A stretch of 64,000 bases of DNA from an uncultured Prevotella sp. GTDB taxonomy: Bacteria; Bacteroidota; Bacteroidia; Bacteroidales; Bacteroidaceae. This document shows, in pieces, positions 7,299 through 16,265 of the stretch. Location of the stretch: NCBI RefSeq assembly GCF_946404925.1, contig NZ_CAMJFM010000001.1, positions 1 through 64,000 on the forward strand, written 5' to 3'. The notes under the pieces are model-generated. The model searched no databases and was not told the origin of the DNA. It saw only the letters and a list, made by a program, of their open reading frames with translations. A program made the position numbers and the translations under genes. The stretch's first letter is position 1, and every line of letters starts with the position of its first letter.

Positions 7299-8651
7299 AT
7301 GACGCGAGTTTTAAGATATTTTTTGTTCTTGGCCGCCTTCTGCTTGTCGGTTAGTGTGGTTATGGCCCAGGAGGCCGAACAGATACGCGGGCTGCATAAA
7401 GTGAAGAAGAAGGAGACCATCTTCGGCATATCCAGAATGTACGATATCACCATCGAACAGCTGATGAAAGCCAACCCTGAGATGAGTGCTCCCGACTATG
7501 AGTTGAAGAAGGGCGCCGTGCTAAGGATCCCATATCCCACACTGCAAACAGAATCCCCCGTGGCAAAACAGACCGATGAGGATGATACCGATGATGTACG
7601 TAAGCGTGCCATCCGACTGGGTGTGATGCTACCCCTGCACGATATCAACGGCGACGGAAAGCGTATGGTGGAGTACTATCGCGGCGTGCTGATGGCATGC
7701 GACAGTATCAAGAAACTGGGCATATCAGTAGATGTACACGCGTGGAATGCTGCCGAGGATGCAGATATTAACAATATTCTGAGTGACGAGAATGCCGCAA
7801 AGTGCGATCTGATTATTGGCCCGCTCTACTCCAAGCAGATGGATGCCATGTCGGTATTCGTTGAGAAGCACAAGATCAAACTACTGATTCCGTTCTCAAT
7901 CAATGCCCCACAGCTGGCTGATAATAAGTACATCTATCAGGTGTACCAAAGTCATAACTTCCAGGATGCTGCTACGGTTGAGCACTTTGTGAAAGGATTC
8001 AAGAACTTTCACACAGTGATTATTGATTGCAACGACTCTACCAGTCAGAAGGGTAGTTTTACATCGGCCCTGCGCCGCCAGTTGGAGCAGGACAATATAG
8101 AGCTCTCGATTACAAGTTTGAAGTCGAGCGAGAGTGATTTCTCAAAAGCTTTCAATCGTACCAAACCTAATGTGGTGATTCTGAATACAGGTCGTTCGCC
8201 CGAGCTTGGTATCGCTTTCTCTAAGCTCAACGGACTCAAGGTGACCGATCCTGATCTGCTCATCAACATGTTCGGCTATACTGAGTGGCTGATGTACACC
8301 CGAGCACATCTGGAGAACTTCTATAAGTTTAATACCTATATCCCATCGGTGTTCTACTACAATCCGCTTTCGGCATCAACCAAGCGCTTGCAGCAGAAGT
8401 TCCGCTGGAATTTCCATGCCGATATGCAGAACAGTCTGCCACGATTCGCTCTTACAGGTTTCGATCATGCCTACTTCTTCCTGACCGGCCTGCATCGTGA
8501 GGGCAAGAAGTTCCTGGGCGATAAGAGTAATCCGGAATACGTGCAGACCCCATTGCAGTTTGAGCGTTATGGTAATGGTGGCTTGCGAAACCATACACAA
8601 CTGTTTGTTCACTATACTCCCGACAGTCGGGTTGAAACCATTAAGTTCTAA
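7299..8651 (+). CDS. Secreted LysM / periplasmic-binding-fold protein
   Basis: 450 aa. A signal peptide ends near VVMAQEAEQ (about residue 24). A LysM module spans about 29-75 (GLHKVKKKETIFGISRMYD to LKKGAVLRIP), likely binding peptidoglycan. The rest, from about residue 100, looks like the type 1 periplasmic-binding fold of amino-acid receptors (GVMLPLHDINGDGKRMVEYYRG, LIIGPLYSKQMDAM). No transporter genes are adjacent, so a structural or sensing role in the periplasm is more likely than substrate uptake. It is followed after five bases by a beta-barrel gene, suggesting a joint envelope function. The specific ligand is unknown. Confidence 0.8.
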   Translation: MTRVLRYFLFLAAFCLSVSVVMAQEAEQIRGLHKVKKKETIFGISRMYDITIEQLMKANPEMSAPDYELKKGAVLRIPYPTLQTESPVAKQTDEDDTDDVRKRAIRLGVMLPLHDINGDGKRMVEYYRGVLMACDSIKKLGISVDVHAWNAAEDADINNILSDENAAKCDLIIGPLYSKQMDAMSVFVEKHKIKLLIPFSINAPQLADNKYIYQVYQSHNFQDAATVEHFVKGFKNFHTVIIDCNDSTSQKGSFTSALRRQLEQDNIELSITSLKSSESDFSKAFNRTKPNVVILNTGRSPELGIAFSKLNGLKVTDPDLLINMFGYTEWLMYTRAHLENFYKFNTYIPSVFYYNPLSASTKRLQQKFRWNFHADMQNSLPRFALTGFDHAYFFLTGLHREGKKFLGDKSNPEYVQTPLQFERYGNGGLRNHTQLFVHYTPDSRVETIKF

Positions 8652-8656
8652 GCCCG

Positions 8657-9457
8657 ATGCGAAAGTTATTGTTTGTTTGCATGGCCCTCTGGGCTATGGT
8701 GTCTAAGGCCCAGGTGGGTGAGTATCGTACTGACTTGGCCGTGGGTGTGAACGGTGGTTATGTAATGAGTAATGTGGCATTTGTAACCAAGGTGCCTCAG
8801 ACTATGTTAGGTGGCATCACCGGAGGTTTTACGGCCCGCTATACTTGTGAGAAGTACTTTAGCAGTATTTGTGCCGTGACCGCCGAGGTTAACTTTGCAC
8901 AGATAGGTTGGAACGAGAATATATTGGATAAAAAAGACCAGCCCGTTCCGCTGCATGCCGACCCTACGCAGAACTTAGAGTATAAGCGCAAGATGACTTA
9001 TGTTCAGGTGCCGCTGTTGGCCCGGCTGGGTTGGGGACGTGAACGCAACGGATTCCAGGCTTTCATTCATCTCGGCCCCCAAATCGGATTCTTTGTGAAC
9101 GATAAGTCGGAGAGTAATTTCGATATACACGATCCTGCTTTCGACCCCGCCATCAAGAACGGAACTTACGGCAAGGACTATAAGTATGCCGATCTGCGTT
9201 CATCGCACGTGGTGGCTCAGGACACGATGGCTGTCGAGAATAAGTTCGATTACGGCATCGCTGTTGGCGCAGGCTTGGAGTTCAGTAACCGCCACTTCGG
9301 ACACTTTATGATAGAAGGACGCTACTACTACGGATTAGGTAATATCTACGGCAATACCAAGCGCGATTACTTTTCGCGTTCAAACTTCGGTAACATCGTT
9401 ATCAAGTGTACCTATCTGTTCGATATCATCAGAACAAGAAATTCTAAAATCAAATAA
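8657..9457 (+). CDS. Outer-membrane beta-barrel protein, PorT-like
   Basis: 266 aa. Signal peptide to about VSKAQ (residue 19), then alternating amphipathic strands with aromatic girdles (GGFTARYTCEKYF, YVQVPLLARLGWG, FMIEGRYYYGLGNIYG) and a C-terminal hydrophobic strand, typical of the 8-stranded outer-membrane beta-barrel (OmpA-like / PorT) families. It lies five bases after the LysM gene and ten before the peptide transporter, so is probably in their operon. Its function cannot be read from the sequence; no type IX secretion partners are adjacent. Confidence 0.78.
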   Translation: MRKLLFVCMALWAMVSKAQVGEYRTDLAVGVNGGYVMSNVAFVTKVPQTMLGGITGGFTARYTCEKYFSSICAVTAEVNFAQIGWNENILDKKDQPVPLHADPTQNLEYKRKMTYVQVPLLARLGWGRERNGFQAFIHLGPQIGFFVNDKSESNFDIHDPAFDPAIKNGTYGKDYKYADLRSSHVVAQDTMAVENKFDYGIAVGAGLEFSNRHFGHFMIEGRYYYGLGNIYGNTKRDYFSRSNFGNIVIKCTYLFDIIRTRNSKIK

Positions 9458-9467
9458 ATAATTAATT

Positions 9468-10988
9468 ATGTTCGAAAATCAACCCAAAGGTTTGTTTGCG
9501 TTGGCTTTGGCCAACACAGGTGAGCGATTCGGTTACTACACCATGCTCGCCGTTTTTGCATTGTTTTTAAGAGCTAACTATGGTCTGGATGCAGGCTGGG
9601 CTGGTGAAATCTACAGCGATTTCCTGATGCTGGTTTACTTCCTGCCAATCGTTGGTGGTTGGCTGGCCGACCGCTTCGGTTTCGGTCGTATGGTTACCAT
9701 CGGTATCTTGATCATGTTTGCAGGTTATCTGCTGTTGTCAATCCCTCTGGGTGGCGATACATTCGCACTCGTTGTGATGCTGGCAGCTCTTGTACTCATC
9801 GGTTTCGGTACCGGACTCTTCAAGGGTAACCTGCAGGTCATGGTGGGCGATCTGTACAACGATCCTCAGTATGCCAACAAGCGCGATGCCGGTTTCTCAT
9901 TGTTCTACATGGCCATCAACATCGGTGCGCTGTTTGCTCCTACAGCAGCTGTCCGCATTATGGAGTGGTCGCAGCAGAATCTGGGTACCAGCGTTAACGA
10001 TAGCTATCACTTTGCTTTCGCCATCGCTTGTGCTTCGCTCATTCTCTCTATCGCCATCTACTATGCCTTCCGCAGCACATTCCGTCATGTAGAAGGTGGT
10101 AAGGGTAAGGCCGACAAGGCCCAGGCTGCAAGCACTGAGCCCGAGCTGACTAAGGAGGAGACTACTCAGCGTGTGGTTGCTCTGTGTCTCGTGTTCGCCG
10201 TAGTTATCTTCTTCTGGATGGCTTTCCACCAGAATGGTCTGTCGCTCACTTACTTTGCTGATGAGTTCACCGCTAAGTCGGCTACTGGTGCTGACACTAT
10301 GCCATTCGATGTAATCAACCTCGTGATGATTATCTTCATCGTCTATGCAGGTTTCTCACTCTTCCAGAGCAAGACTCCAAAGGGCAAGGGCATTTCTGCT
10401 GCCATCATCCTTGTGGCTCTCGGCGTTCTGTGTTATAAGTATACTCAGGCCACTGGCGAGGTCGCTATCTCAGCTCCTATCTTCCAGCAGTTCAACCCAT
10501 TCTATGTAGTAGCCCTGACTCCAGTATCAATGGCTATCTTCGCCTCGCTGGCATCTAAGGGTAAGGAGCCAACACCTCCACGTAAGATTGCTTATGGTAT
10601 GTTGGTGGCTGCATCGGCATTCATCGTTATGATGCTGGCTTCGCAGGGACTGATGACTCCTAACGAGCAGAAGGCTGCCGGCGATGCTGCAACATTCGTT
10701 TCGCCTTACTGGCTCATCAGCACATACCTCATCCTGACATTCGGTGAACTGCTGCTTAGCCCAATGGGTATCTCGTTTGTATCTAAGGTAGCTCCTCCAA
10801 AGCTCAAGGGACTGATGATGGGTGGATGGTTCGTGTCTACCGCTATCGGTAACAAGCTTGTAGGCGTAGGTGGTTACCTGTGGGGCGATATCCCCTTGAC
10901 AGTTGTTTGGGGCGTGTTCATTGCTGTATGTGTTGTGGCAGCTCTGTTCATGTTTGCTATGATGAAACGACTGGAGAAGGTTTGCTAA
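9468..10988 (+). CDS. POT-family proton-coupled peptide transporter
   Basis: 506 aa, polytopic inner-membrane protein of the major facilitator fold. The PTR2 motif ERFGYYTM (about 19-26) is the E-x-x-E-R-F-x-Y-Y proton-coupling site with the first glutamate missing (NTGERFGYY), a variant worth noting. GWLADRFGFGR and the GNLQVMVGDLY / GFSLFYMAINIG segments (PTR2 signature 2 region) also fit. Likely imports di- and tripeptides. Its stop is immediately followed by the nhaC start codon, so the two are translationally linked. Confidence 0.88.
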   Translation: MFENQPKGLFALALANTGERFGYYTMLAVFALFLRANYGLDAGWAGEIYSDFLMLVYFLPIVGGWLADRFGFGRMVTIGILIMFAGYLLLSIPLGGDTFALVVMLAALVLIGFGTGLFKGNLQVMVGDLYNDPQYANKRDAGFSLFYMAINIGALFAPTAAVRIMEWSQQNLGTSVNDSYHFAFAIACASLILSIAIYYAFRSTFRHVEGGKGKADKAQAASTEPELTKEETTQRVVALCLVFAVVIFFWMAFHQNGLSLTYFADEFTAKSATGADTMPFDVINLVMIIFIVYAGFSLFQSKTPKGKGISAAIILVALGVLCYKYTQATGEVAISAPIFQQFNPFYVVALTPVSMAIFASLASKGKEPTPPRKIAYGMLVAASAFIVMMLASQGLMTPNEQKAAGDAATFVSPYWLISTYLILTFGELLLSPMGISFVSKVAPPKLKGLMMGGWFVSTAIGNKLVGVGGYLWGDIPLTVVWGVFIAVCVVAALFMFAMMKRLEKVC

Positions 10989-12410
10989 ATGATACAGTTT
11001 ATCCCATTTCTGGTACTTATAGTACTCATCACATGTTGCGTTGCCGTTTTCGGTAACGCAACATTGGATGGTGCTAGTCAGGTGTCGCTGCTGGTAGCAT
11101 CGGCAGTTAGTGTTTTGGTTGGTCATTTCACTAAACGATTGGAATGGGAGAATCTGGAAAAGGAAATAACGGATAAGATAGCCAGTTGCACGCCGGCTAT
11201 CATTATCCTCTTGTTAATCGGAGCTATTGGCGGCACTTGGATGGTGTCGGGCATCGTACCAACGATGATTTATTATGGTATGCAGATTATCCGTCCCGAG
11301 GTGTTCTTGGTGAGCAGTAGTGTGCTGTGTGCCTTGGTCAGCTTGATGATTGGTTCATCGTGGACAACTGTAGCTACCATCGGTGTGGCTTTGATGGGTA
11401 TCGGTAAGGCGCATGGCTTCGACGATGGCTGGATTGCTGGCTCTATCATCACGGGTGCTTATTTTGGCGATAAGTTATCACCATTAAGCGACACAACGGT
11501 ATTGGCATCGAGTGTATCGGGCACGCCACTGTTCACGCATATCCGCTATATGCTCTATACCACTGTGCCCACGTTCTGCATCTCGCTCACCATCTTCCTG
11601 ATTGCAGGTTTCACCATGAACGTATCGGGTCACGGCAATGTGCACGAGTTTATGGAGGGGTTGCAGCATACGTTTGTTATCTCGCCTTGGCTCTTGATAG
11701 TACCTGTGTTGACGGGTGTGATGATTGCCCGCCGCTGGCCCTCGATGGTGGTGCTTTTCTTGGCCATCTTGTTAGCGGCTGTCGTTGGACTGTTGGTGCA
11801 GCCAATGCTGATTCATACCATTTCGGGTGCAGAAGACTGGGGCTTGCTGGCTTCGTATAAGGGCATGATGCAGGTGGTTTATGGTAGTACCAATATCGAA
11901 ACAGGCGTACCTATGTTGAATGATCTGGTAGAGACCAGTGGTATGGGCGGCATGATGCCAACCATCTGGCTGATTATCTGTGCCCAGACGTTTGGTGGAG
12001 CGCTTACGGCTACCGGACAATTGCAGGATCTGATGCGCCAAGTGCTTCGTTTCGCCAAGAGTACGGTTTCGTTGGTGGCATCAACCGTAGGCACATCGCT
12101 GTTCTGCAATGTGGCTACTGCCGATCAGTATCTGTCAATCATGTTGGCAAGTTCGATGTTTAAGGATGAATATGCTAAGCGAGGTTATGAACCACGCTTG
12201 TTGAGTAGAACTTGCGAGGATAGTGCTACGGTTACATCGGTGTTGATTCCCTGGAATACCTGCGGTCTCACCCAAAGTACCGTTCTTGGTGTGGCAACAC
12301 TTACTTACCTGCCATATTGTTTCTTCAATTTCCTCTCGCCGGTAACAAGTATTGTTGTTGCCGCCTTAGGTTGGAAAATCAAGCGGACTAATGTCCTAAA
12401 TGATAAATGA
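10989..12410 (+). CDS. nhaC: NhaC-type sodium/proton antiporter
   Basis: 473 aa with about 12 hydrophobic segments. Resembles NhaC: GSSWTTVATIGVALMGIGKA, the SIITGAYFGDKLSPLSDTT motif and CEDSATVTSVLIPWNTCG near the C terminus. It exchanges Na+ for H+ in the inner membrane; NhaC relatives can also carry small organic acids. The ATG directly abuts the upstream transporter stop. Its TGA is supplied by a short repeat (12399-12415) that also forms the start of the next gene. Confidence 0.87.
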   Translation: MIQFIPFLVLIVLITCCVAVFGNATLDGASQVSLLVASAVSVLVGHFTKRLEWENLEKEITDKIASCTPAIIILLLIGAIGGTWMVSGIVPTMIYYGMQIIRPEVFLVSSSVLCALVSLMIGSSWTTVATIGVALMGIGKAHGFDDGWIAGSIITGAYFGDKLSPLSDTTVLASSVSGTPLFTHIRYMLYTTVPTFCISLTIFLIAGFTMNVSGHGNVHEFMEGLQHTFVISPWLLIVPVLTGVMIARRWPSMVVLFLAILLAAVVGLLVQPMLIHTISGAEDWGLLASYKGMMQVVYGSTNIETGVPMLNDLVETSGMGGMMPTIWLIICAQTFGGALTATGQLQDLMRQVLRFAKSTVSLVASTVGTSLFCNVATADQYLSIMLASSMFKDEYAKRGYEPRLLSRTCEDSATVTSVLIPWNTCGLTQSTVLGVATLTYLPYCFFNFLSPVTSIVVAALGWKIKRTNVLNDK

Positions 12411-12487
12411 TGAATCAGAAATGATAAAGAAGAGGTTTGGGGGTCATTTGAAATGCCTGATTTGTTTGTCATTCATCATTTATCATT
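12399..12487. repeat. 17-bp inverted repeat spanning a stop codon and a signal-peptide coding region
   Basis: AATGATAAATGATGAAT (12399-12415) is the exact reverse complement of ATTCATCATTTATCATT (12471-12487), 55 bases apart. The left arm contains the nhaC stop and a start codon of the next gene; the right arm, extended by another TCATCATT, encodes IYHSS of its signal peptide. It looks like a small mobile or slippage-generated repeat. Confidence 0.7.
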
Positions 12488-13416
12488 CATCATTCAGCCC
12501 TGTAGGGGCGCAATCTCTAACGTTCGTTGAACTCAATTGCGAGAATCTGTTTGATTACCTTCACGATGAGGGCAAGCAGGATGAGGAGTATCTGCCCGAA
12601 TCCACGCGCCATTGGACAAAGAATCGTTATTGGCGAAAACTCAATAACATTGCTCAAGAGCTACTGTCCTGTTCCGATGAAGGCATCCCTGATTTGATCG
12701 CACTATGCGAGGTAGAGAATGATTCGGTTATGCGCGACCTGGCCAAGAGATCGCTGCTCCGTAATGCTGGTTATGACTATCTGATGACATCTTCGCCCGA
12801 CCAGCGTGGCATCGATGTGGCGCTGCTTTATTCGCCATTTACCTTTGCGCCCATCCGTAGTTATCCTATCAGAGTAGAGCCGATCAAAGATATGCGTGCT
12901 ACTCGCGATATCCTATATGTTTGTGGTGAGACTGTCTCGGGAGATACACTACATGTGTTTGTGGTCCATCAACCCAGTAAGTTTGGTGGCGAGAAGCATA
13001 CTCGTCCATTCCGTCAGCTCGTTGCCGATAGGGTTTGTCAATCGGTTGACTCTATCTATGCTGTATCTCCAGATGCAAAGTTGATGATATCTGGCGACTT
13101 TAATGATGCGGCTGATGGGTATAGCTTGCAGTCGTATTATCAGCATCACTTGCAGAATATCACTAAGGATGCCAAAGGTGATAACGGCGTGAAAGGAACT
13201 TACCGATATAAGGGCGAGTGGGAGAGTATTGATCATATTCTGGCAAGTCCTTCTATATATAATAAGGTGTATTCTGCTTTTATCCATTCTCCAAAGTTCA
13301 TCTTGGAGGACGAATCGCAGTTTGGTGGCTATCGTCCACGGAGAACGTACAATGGTGTGCGCTATCAGCCGGGCTATAGCGATCATCTACCGTTGGTAGT
13401 ACGGTTTACTTTTTGA
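12421..13416 (+). CDS. Secreted endonuclease/exonuclease/phosphatase-family protein
   Basis: 331 aa from this ATG; an ATG at 12400 would add seven residues but the start here gives a normal signal peptide (KKR, then a hydrophobic run ending VGAQS). EEP-fold motifs are all present: LNCENLFD, CEVEND with the metal-binding Glu, SGDFNDAADG, and the C-terminal SDHLPLV. Metal-dependent phosphodiesterase acting outside the cytoplasm, on nucleic acid, sugar phosphate or lipid; Bacteroidetes relatives are numerous and rarely characterised. The signal peptide is partly encoded by a repeat. Its end overlaps the convergent MFS gene by 11 bases. Confidence 0.85.
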   Translation: MIKKRFGGHLKCLICLSFIIYHSSFSPVGAQSLTFVELNCENLFDYLHDEGKQDEEYLPESTRHWTKNRYWRKLNNIAQELLSCSDEGIPDLIALCEVENDSVMRDLAKRSLLRNAGYDYLMTSSPDQRGIDVALLYSPFTFAPIRSYPIRVEPIKDMRATRDILYVCGETVSGDTLHVFVVHQPSKFGGEKHTRPFRQLVADRVCQSVDSIYAVSPDAKLMISGDFNDAADGYSLQSYYQHHLQNITKDAKGDNGVKGTYRYKGEWESIDHILASPSIYNKVYSAFIHSPKFILEDESQFGGYRPRRTYNGVRYQPGYSDHLPLVVRFTF

Positions 13417-14764
13417 TGTTTGGTAATTGTAGTCCGTAATGCTTCCTGCGGTCTACAATCATCATGGCGATAGCTGTAAGGGCTGCACCAAGGGCGGTGA
13501 AGCCGAATATCAGCATCGATGTAGTGTAGCTTGGGTCGGTCTCGTTGGCCCGACCTACACACATAGGTATAACTGCTCGTCCAAAATTCTGGATAAAGAA
13601 AATCATAGAATAGGCTGTTCCCAGACATTTCAAAGGAATGATCTTTGGTACACAGGGCCATAGGGCTGCTGGCGCCAAAGAGTAACCAATGCTGAGTGTT
13701 ACCATCAGGGCGATGGCGATGGTACTGCTATGCATCGGCAGCGAGAAACCAAAGTGTACAGCAGTAAGCATCAGCGCGCCGGTAATAACCAATGTTACAC
13801 CTTTGCCATAGCGATCATTAATCAGACCGAAAAGCGGTGTCATCAGTATTGTACCAAATGGCGCGATACTTGAAAAGAATCCTGCGAGATCTGTATCCAC
13901 ACCATATTTCATCACCATCAGTTTGGTAGAGAACTTCAGGAATGGCGATACGGCCGAATAGAAGAGTACGCAGAACAATGTGATCAGCCAGAACCCTGGA
14001 TTGCGGAGGGTGATGATGATATCCCCCCAATGGAATTCGTCTTCATGCTGATTGTTATCATCACTTTCCATCGTCCGCTGTCCATAGTCGTCTAACTTAC
14101 GGTCCATCACGCAGAATACTAGGAATGCCAGAAGACCGATGATAAGAAAGGCCAACGATACAAGCAACGGTGTAGAAAGAGTGAAGTGACGGGCGATTGG
14201 GGCTGAGATACTTAATGCTGCAGCGGTTCCCAAACGGGCCATTGCCAACTGTATACCCATAGCCAATGCAAGTTCGTGCCCGGTAAACCAGCGCACCATG
14301 GCTTTCGATACGGTGATGCCGGTCATCTCGTAACCCACACCGAATATCGAAAATCCCAAACTGGCTACAGCAACCGACATCGGTAATTGGAATCCGAAAA
14401 TGATGATTTCTGCCGAACCGAAATCTGTAGTTACACCATAGAGTTTCAACAGGGTTCCCAAGGCCATTAACGAACAAGCCAGCACGCCTGTAAATCGAAT
14501 GCCCATCTTGTCGAGAATCAATCCCGAGAAGAATAGCATCAGCAAGAAAACGTTGATAAAGCTACCGGCACCTGAGAAGAAACCATAGTCGGATGGTGTC
14601 CAGCCAAGTCCTCCTTGACTACGAGGCATCTCCAACAATGTCTCAAGTGGAGACATGACGTCATTAACGAAGTAGCCCATCATCATGGCTGTTGCCACGA
14701 TGATGAGCACTGTCCATCTCGCAAAAGGCGAGTCGTTAAGTCGATGTTGGATAGCCTCTGACAT
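13406..14764 (-). CDS. MFS transporter, second of a related pair
   Basis: 452 aa, about 12 transmembrane segments. Closely related to the 540-aa MFS protein two genes upstream: both begin with a short amphipathic tail, an ARWTVL / MRWTAL first helix, then VMSPLETL / ILSPIKDL and GLILDKMGIRFTG / GIILDKMGVRFTA, and share GYEMTGITVSKAMVRWFTGHE / GCEMAGITVSRGIVKWFKGRE. The substrate is unknown; general resemblance is to nitrate/nitrite and oxalate/formate-type MFS porters. It starts three bases after the DUF1846 gene and is the last gene of the yidC-headed run. Confidence 0.85.
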   Translation of the reverse strand: MSEAIQHRLNDSPFARWTVLIIVATAMMMGYFVNDVMSPLETLLEMPRSQGGLGWTPSDYGFFSGAGSFINVFLLMLFFSGLILDKMGIRFTGVLACSLMALGTLLKLYGVTTDFGSAEIIIFGFQLPMSVAVASLGFSIFGVGYEMTGITVSKAMVRWFTGHELALAMGIQLAMARLGTAAALSISAPIARHFTLSTPLLVSLAFLIIGLLAFLVFCVMDRKLDDYGQRTMESDDNNQHEDEFHWGDIIITLRNPGFWLITLFCVLFYSAVSPFLKFSTKLMVMKYGVDTDLAGFFSSIAPFGTILMTPLFGLINDRYGKGVTLVITGALMLTAVHFGFSLPMHSSTIAIALMVTLSIGYSLAPAALWPCVPKIIPLKCLGTAYSMIFFIQNFGRAVIPMCVGRANETDPSYTTSMLIFGFTALGAALTAIAMMIVDRRKHYGLQLPNIKK

Positions 14765-14767
14765 ATA

Positions 14768-16264
14768 TTACTTTTTCTTCACTGGGTCGCAGGTAAGTCC
14801 GCAACCAAGCTTCTTGAATATCTTGCGGTCAACCTCGCTTAGCATAACGGTAGTGTGTATCTGACAGCCACGCAGTTTTGGTAACTGCTCCAAGGCCTTA
14901 CGACAATTCTCTGCAAGCAGAGCGTCCCCAGGGGCCGAGCGCTCATCGTTGTTCGACAATACGCTCAGAGCTACAAGCACTTCATCAGTATGCAGACGTG
15001 GGTTCTTACCACCCAGGTATTCTATCTTTGTCTTCTGAACAGGTTCGATGAGACTCTGTGGAATGAGTTTAGTCTGATGATCAATCTCTGCCAGATGCTT
15101 GGTTGCATTCAGCAGGAGGGCTGCACTACAACCCAACAGTGGTGTTGACTTGGCGGTGATGATTGTACCATCTTCCAATTCGATAGCGGCAGCCTGCTGT
15201 CCTGTTTCCAGTTTCTTCTCGTAGGCTGCTGTAGTAACAGGACGGAATGCTGTGGTAATCTTTGCCTGATTAAAGAGCATACGTATCTTGTTTACCTCGC
15301 TCTCGTTGTCGGCACCATCGGCCATCTTGTTGGTAGCATCGTAGAATCTACGGATAATCTCATCCTTCGAAGCCTTGCAGCAAACCTCATCATCACTGAT
15401 ACAGAAGCCAATCATATTAACACCCATATCTGTTGGCGACTTATATGGATTCTCACCATAGATACCCTCGAAGAGTGCGTTCAGCACAGGGAATATCTCA
15501 ATGTCGCGATTGTAGTTCACGGCTGTCTTGTTGTATGCCTCCAAATGGAATGGGTCAATCATGTTCACATCGTTAAGGTCGGCAGTAGCGGCCTCGTAGG
15601 CGATGTTTACAGGGTGCTTAAGTGGCAGGTTCCAAACAGGGAATGTCTCGAACTTAGCATATCCGGCACGTATGCCACGCTTGTTCTCATTGTAAAGCTG
15701 CGACAGACAAGTAGCCATCTTACCACTACCAGGACCAGGAGCTGTAACGATGACCAAAGGACGCGAAGTCTCAACATAGTCGTTCTTACCGAATCCCTCG
15801 TCGCTTGCAATCAGTTCTACGTTGTGTGGATAGCCGTCGATGGGGTAGTGAACATACGACTTGATTCCCTCGCGCTCCAAGCGGTGACGGAACTGGTCGG
15901 CAGCATGCTGACCATTGTAGTGAGTAATCACAACACTACCCACCATGAAGTTGCGGCTCATAAACTCGTCACGCAGACGCAGTACATCCTCGTCGTAGGT
16001 GATGCCGAGGTCGGCACGAACCTTGTTCTTCTCGATGTCCTCAGCATTAACAACGATTACTATTTCGATGCTGTCGCGCAACTGTCCTAGCATACGGAGC
16101 TTAGAGTCGGGCTTGAAACCAGGCAGAACTCGTGATGCATGGTGATCGTCAAACAACTTACCACCCAACTCCATATAGAGCTTACCGTCAAACTGAGCAA
16201 TGCGCTCCTTAATATGCTCAGACTGTATCTTGAGATATTTCTCGTTATCGAATCCTATTTTCAT
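14768..16264 (-). CDS. DUF1846 protein with a Walker-A-like loop
   Basis: 498 aa. The start at 16264 (MKIGFDNEKYL) is preferred over one 18 codons earlier, which would overlap the upstream gene. DUF1846 (PF08903) proteins begin this way and continue with DGKLYMELGGKLFDDHHASR. A P-loop-like PGPGSGK lies at 176-182 (VIVTAPGPGSGKMATCLSQL), so nucleotide or phosphate binding is plausible; the biochemical role of the family is not settled. Cytoplasmic, no signal or membrane segments. One base separates it from the upstream MFS gene and three from the downstream one, so the three form a tight unit. Confidence 0.9.
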   Translation of the reverse strand: MKIGFDNEKYLKIQSEHIKERIAQFDGKLYMELGGKLFDDHHASRVLPGFKPDSKLRMLGQLRDSIEIVIVVNAEDIEKNKVRADLGITYDEDVLRLRDEFMSRNFMVGSVVITHYNGQHAADQFRHRLEREGIKSYVHYPIDGYPHNVELIASDEGFGKNDYVETSRPLVIVTAPGPGSGKMATCLSQLYNENKRGIRAGYAKFETFPVWNLPLKHPVNIAYEAATADLNDVNMIDPFHLEAYNKTAVNYNRDIEIFPVLNALFEGIYGENPYKSPTDMGVNMIGFCISDDEVCCKASKDEIIRRFYDATNKMADGADNESEVNKIRMLFNQAKITTAFRPVTTAAYEKKLETGQQAAAIELEDGTIITAKSTPLLGCSAALLLNATKHLAEIDHQTKLIPQSLIEPVQKTKIEYLGGKNPRLHTDEVLVALSVLSNNDERSAPGDALLAENCRKALEQLPKLRGCQIHTTVMLSEVDRKIFKKLGCGLTCDPVKKK

Positions 16265-16265
16265 A

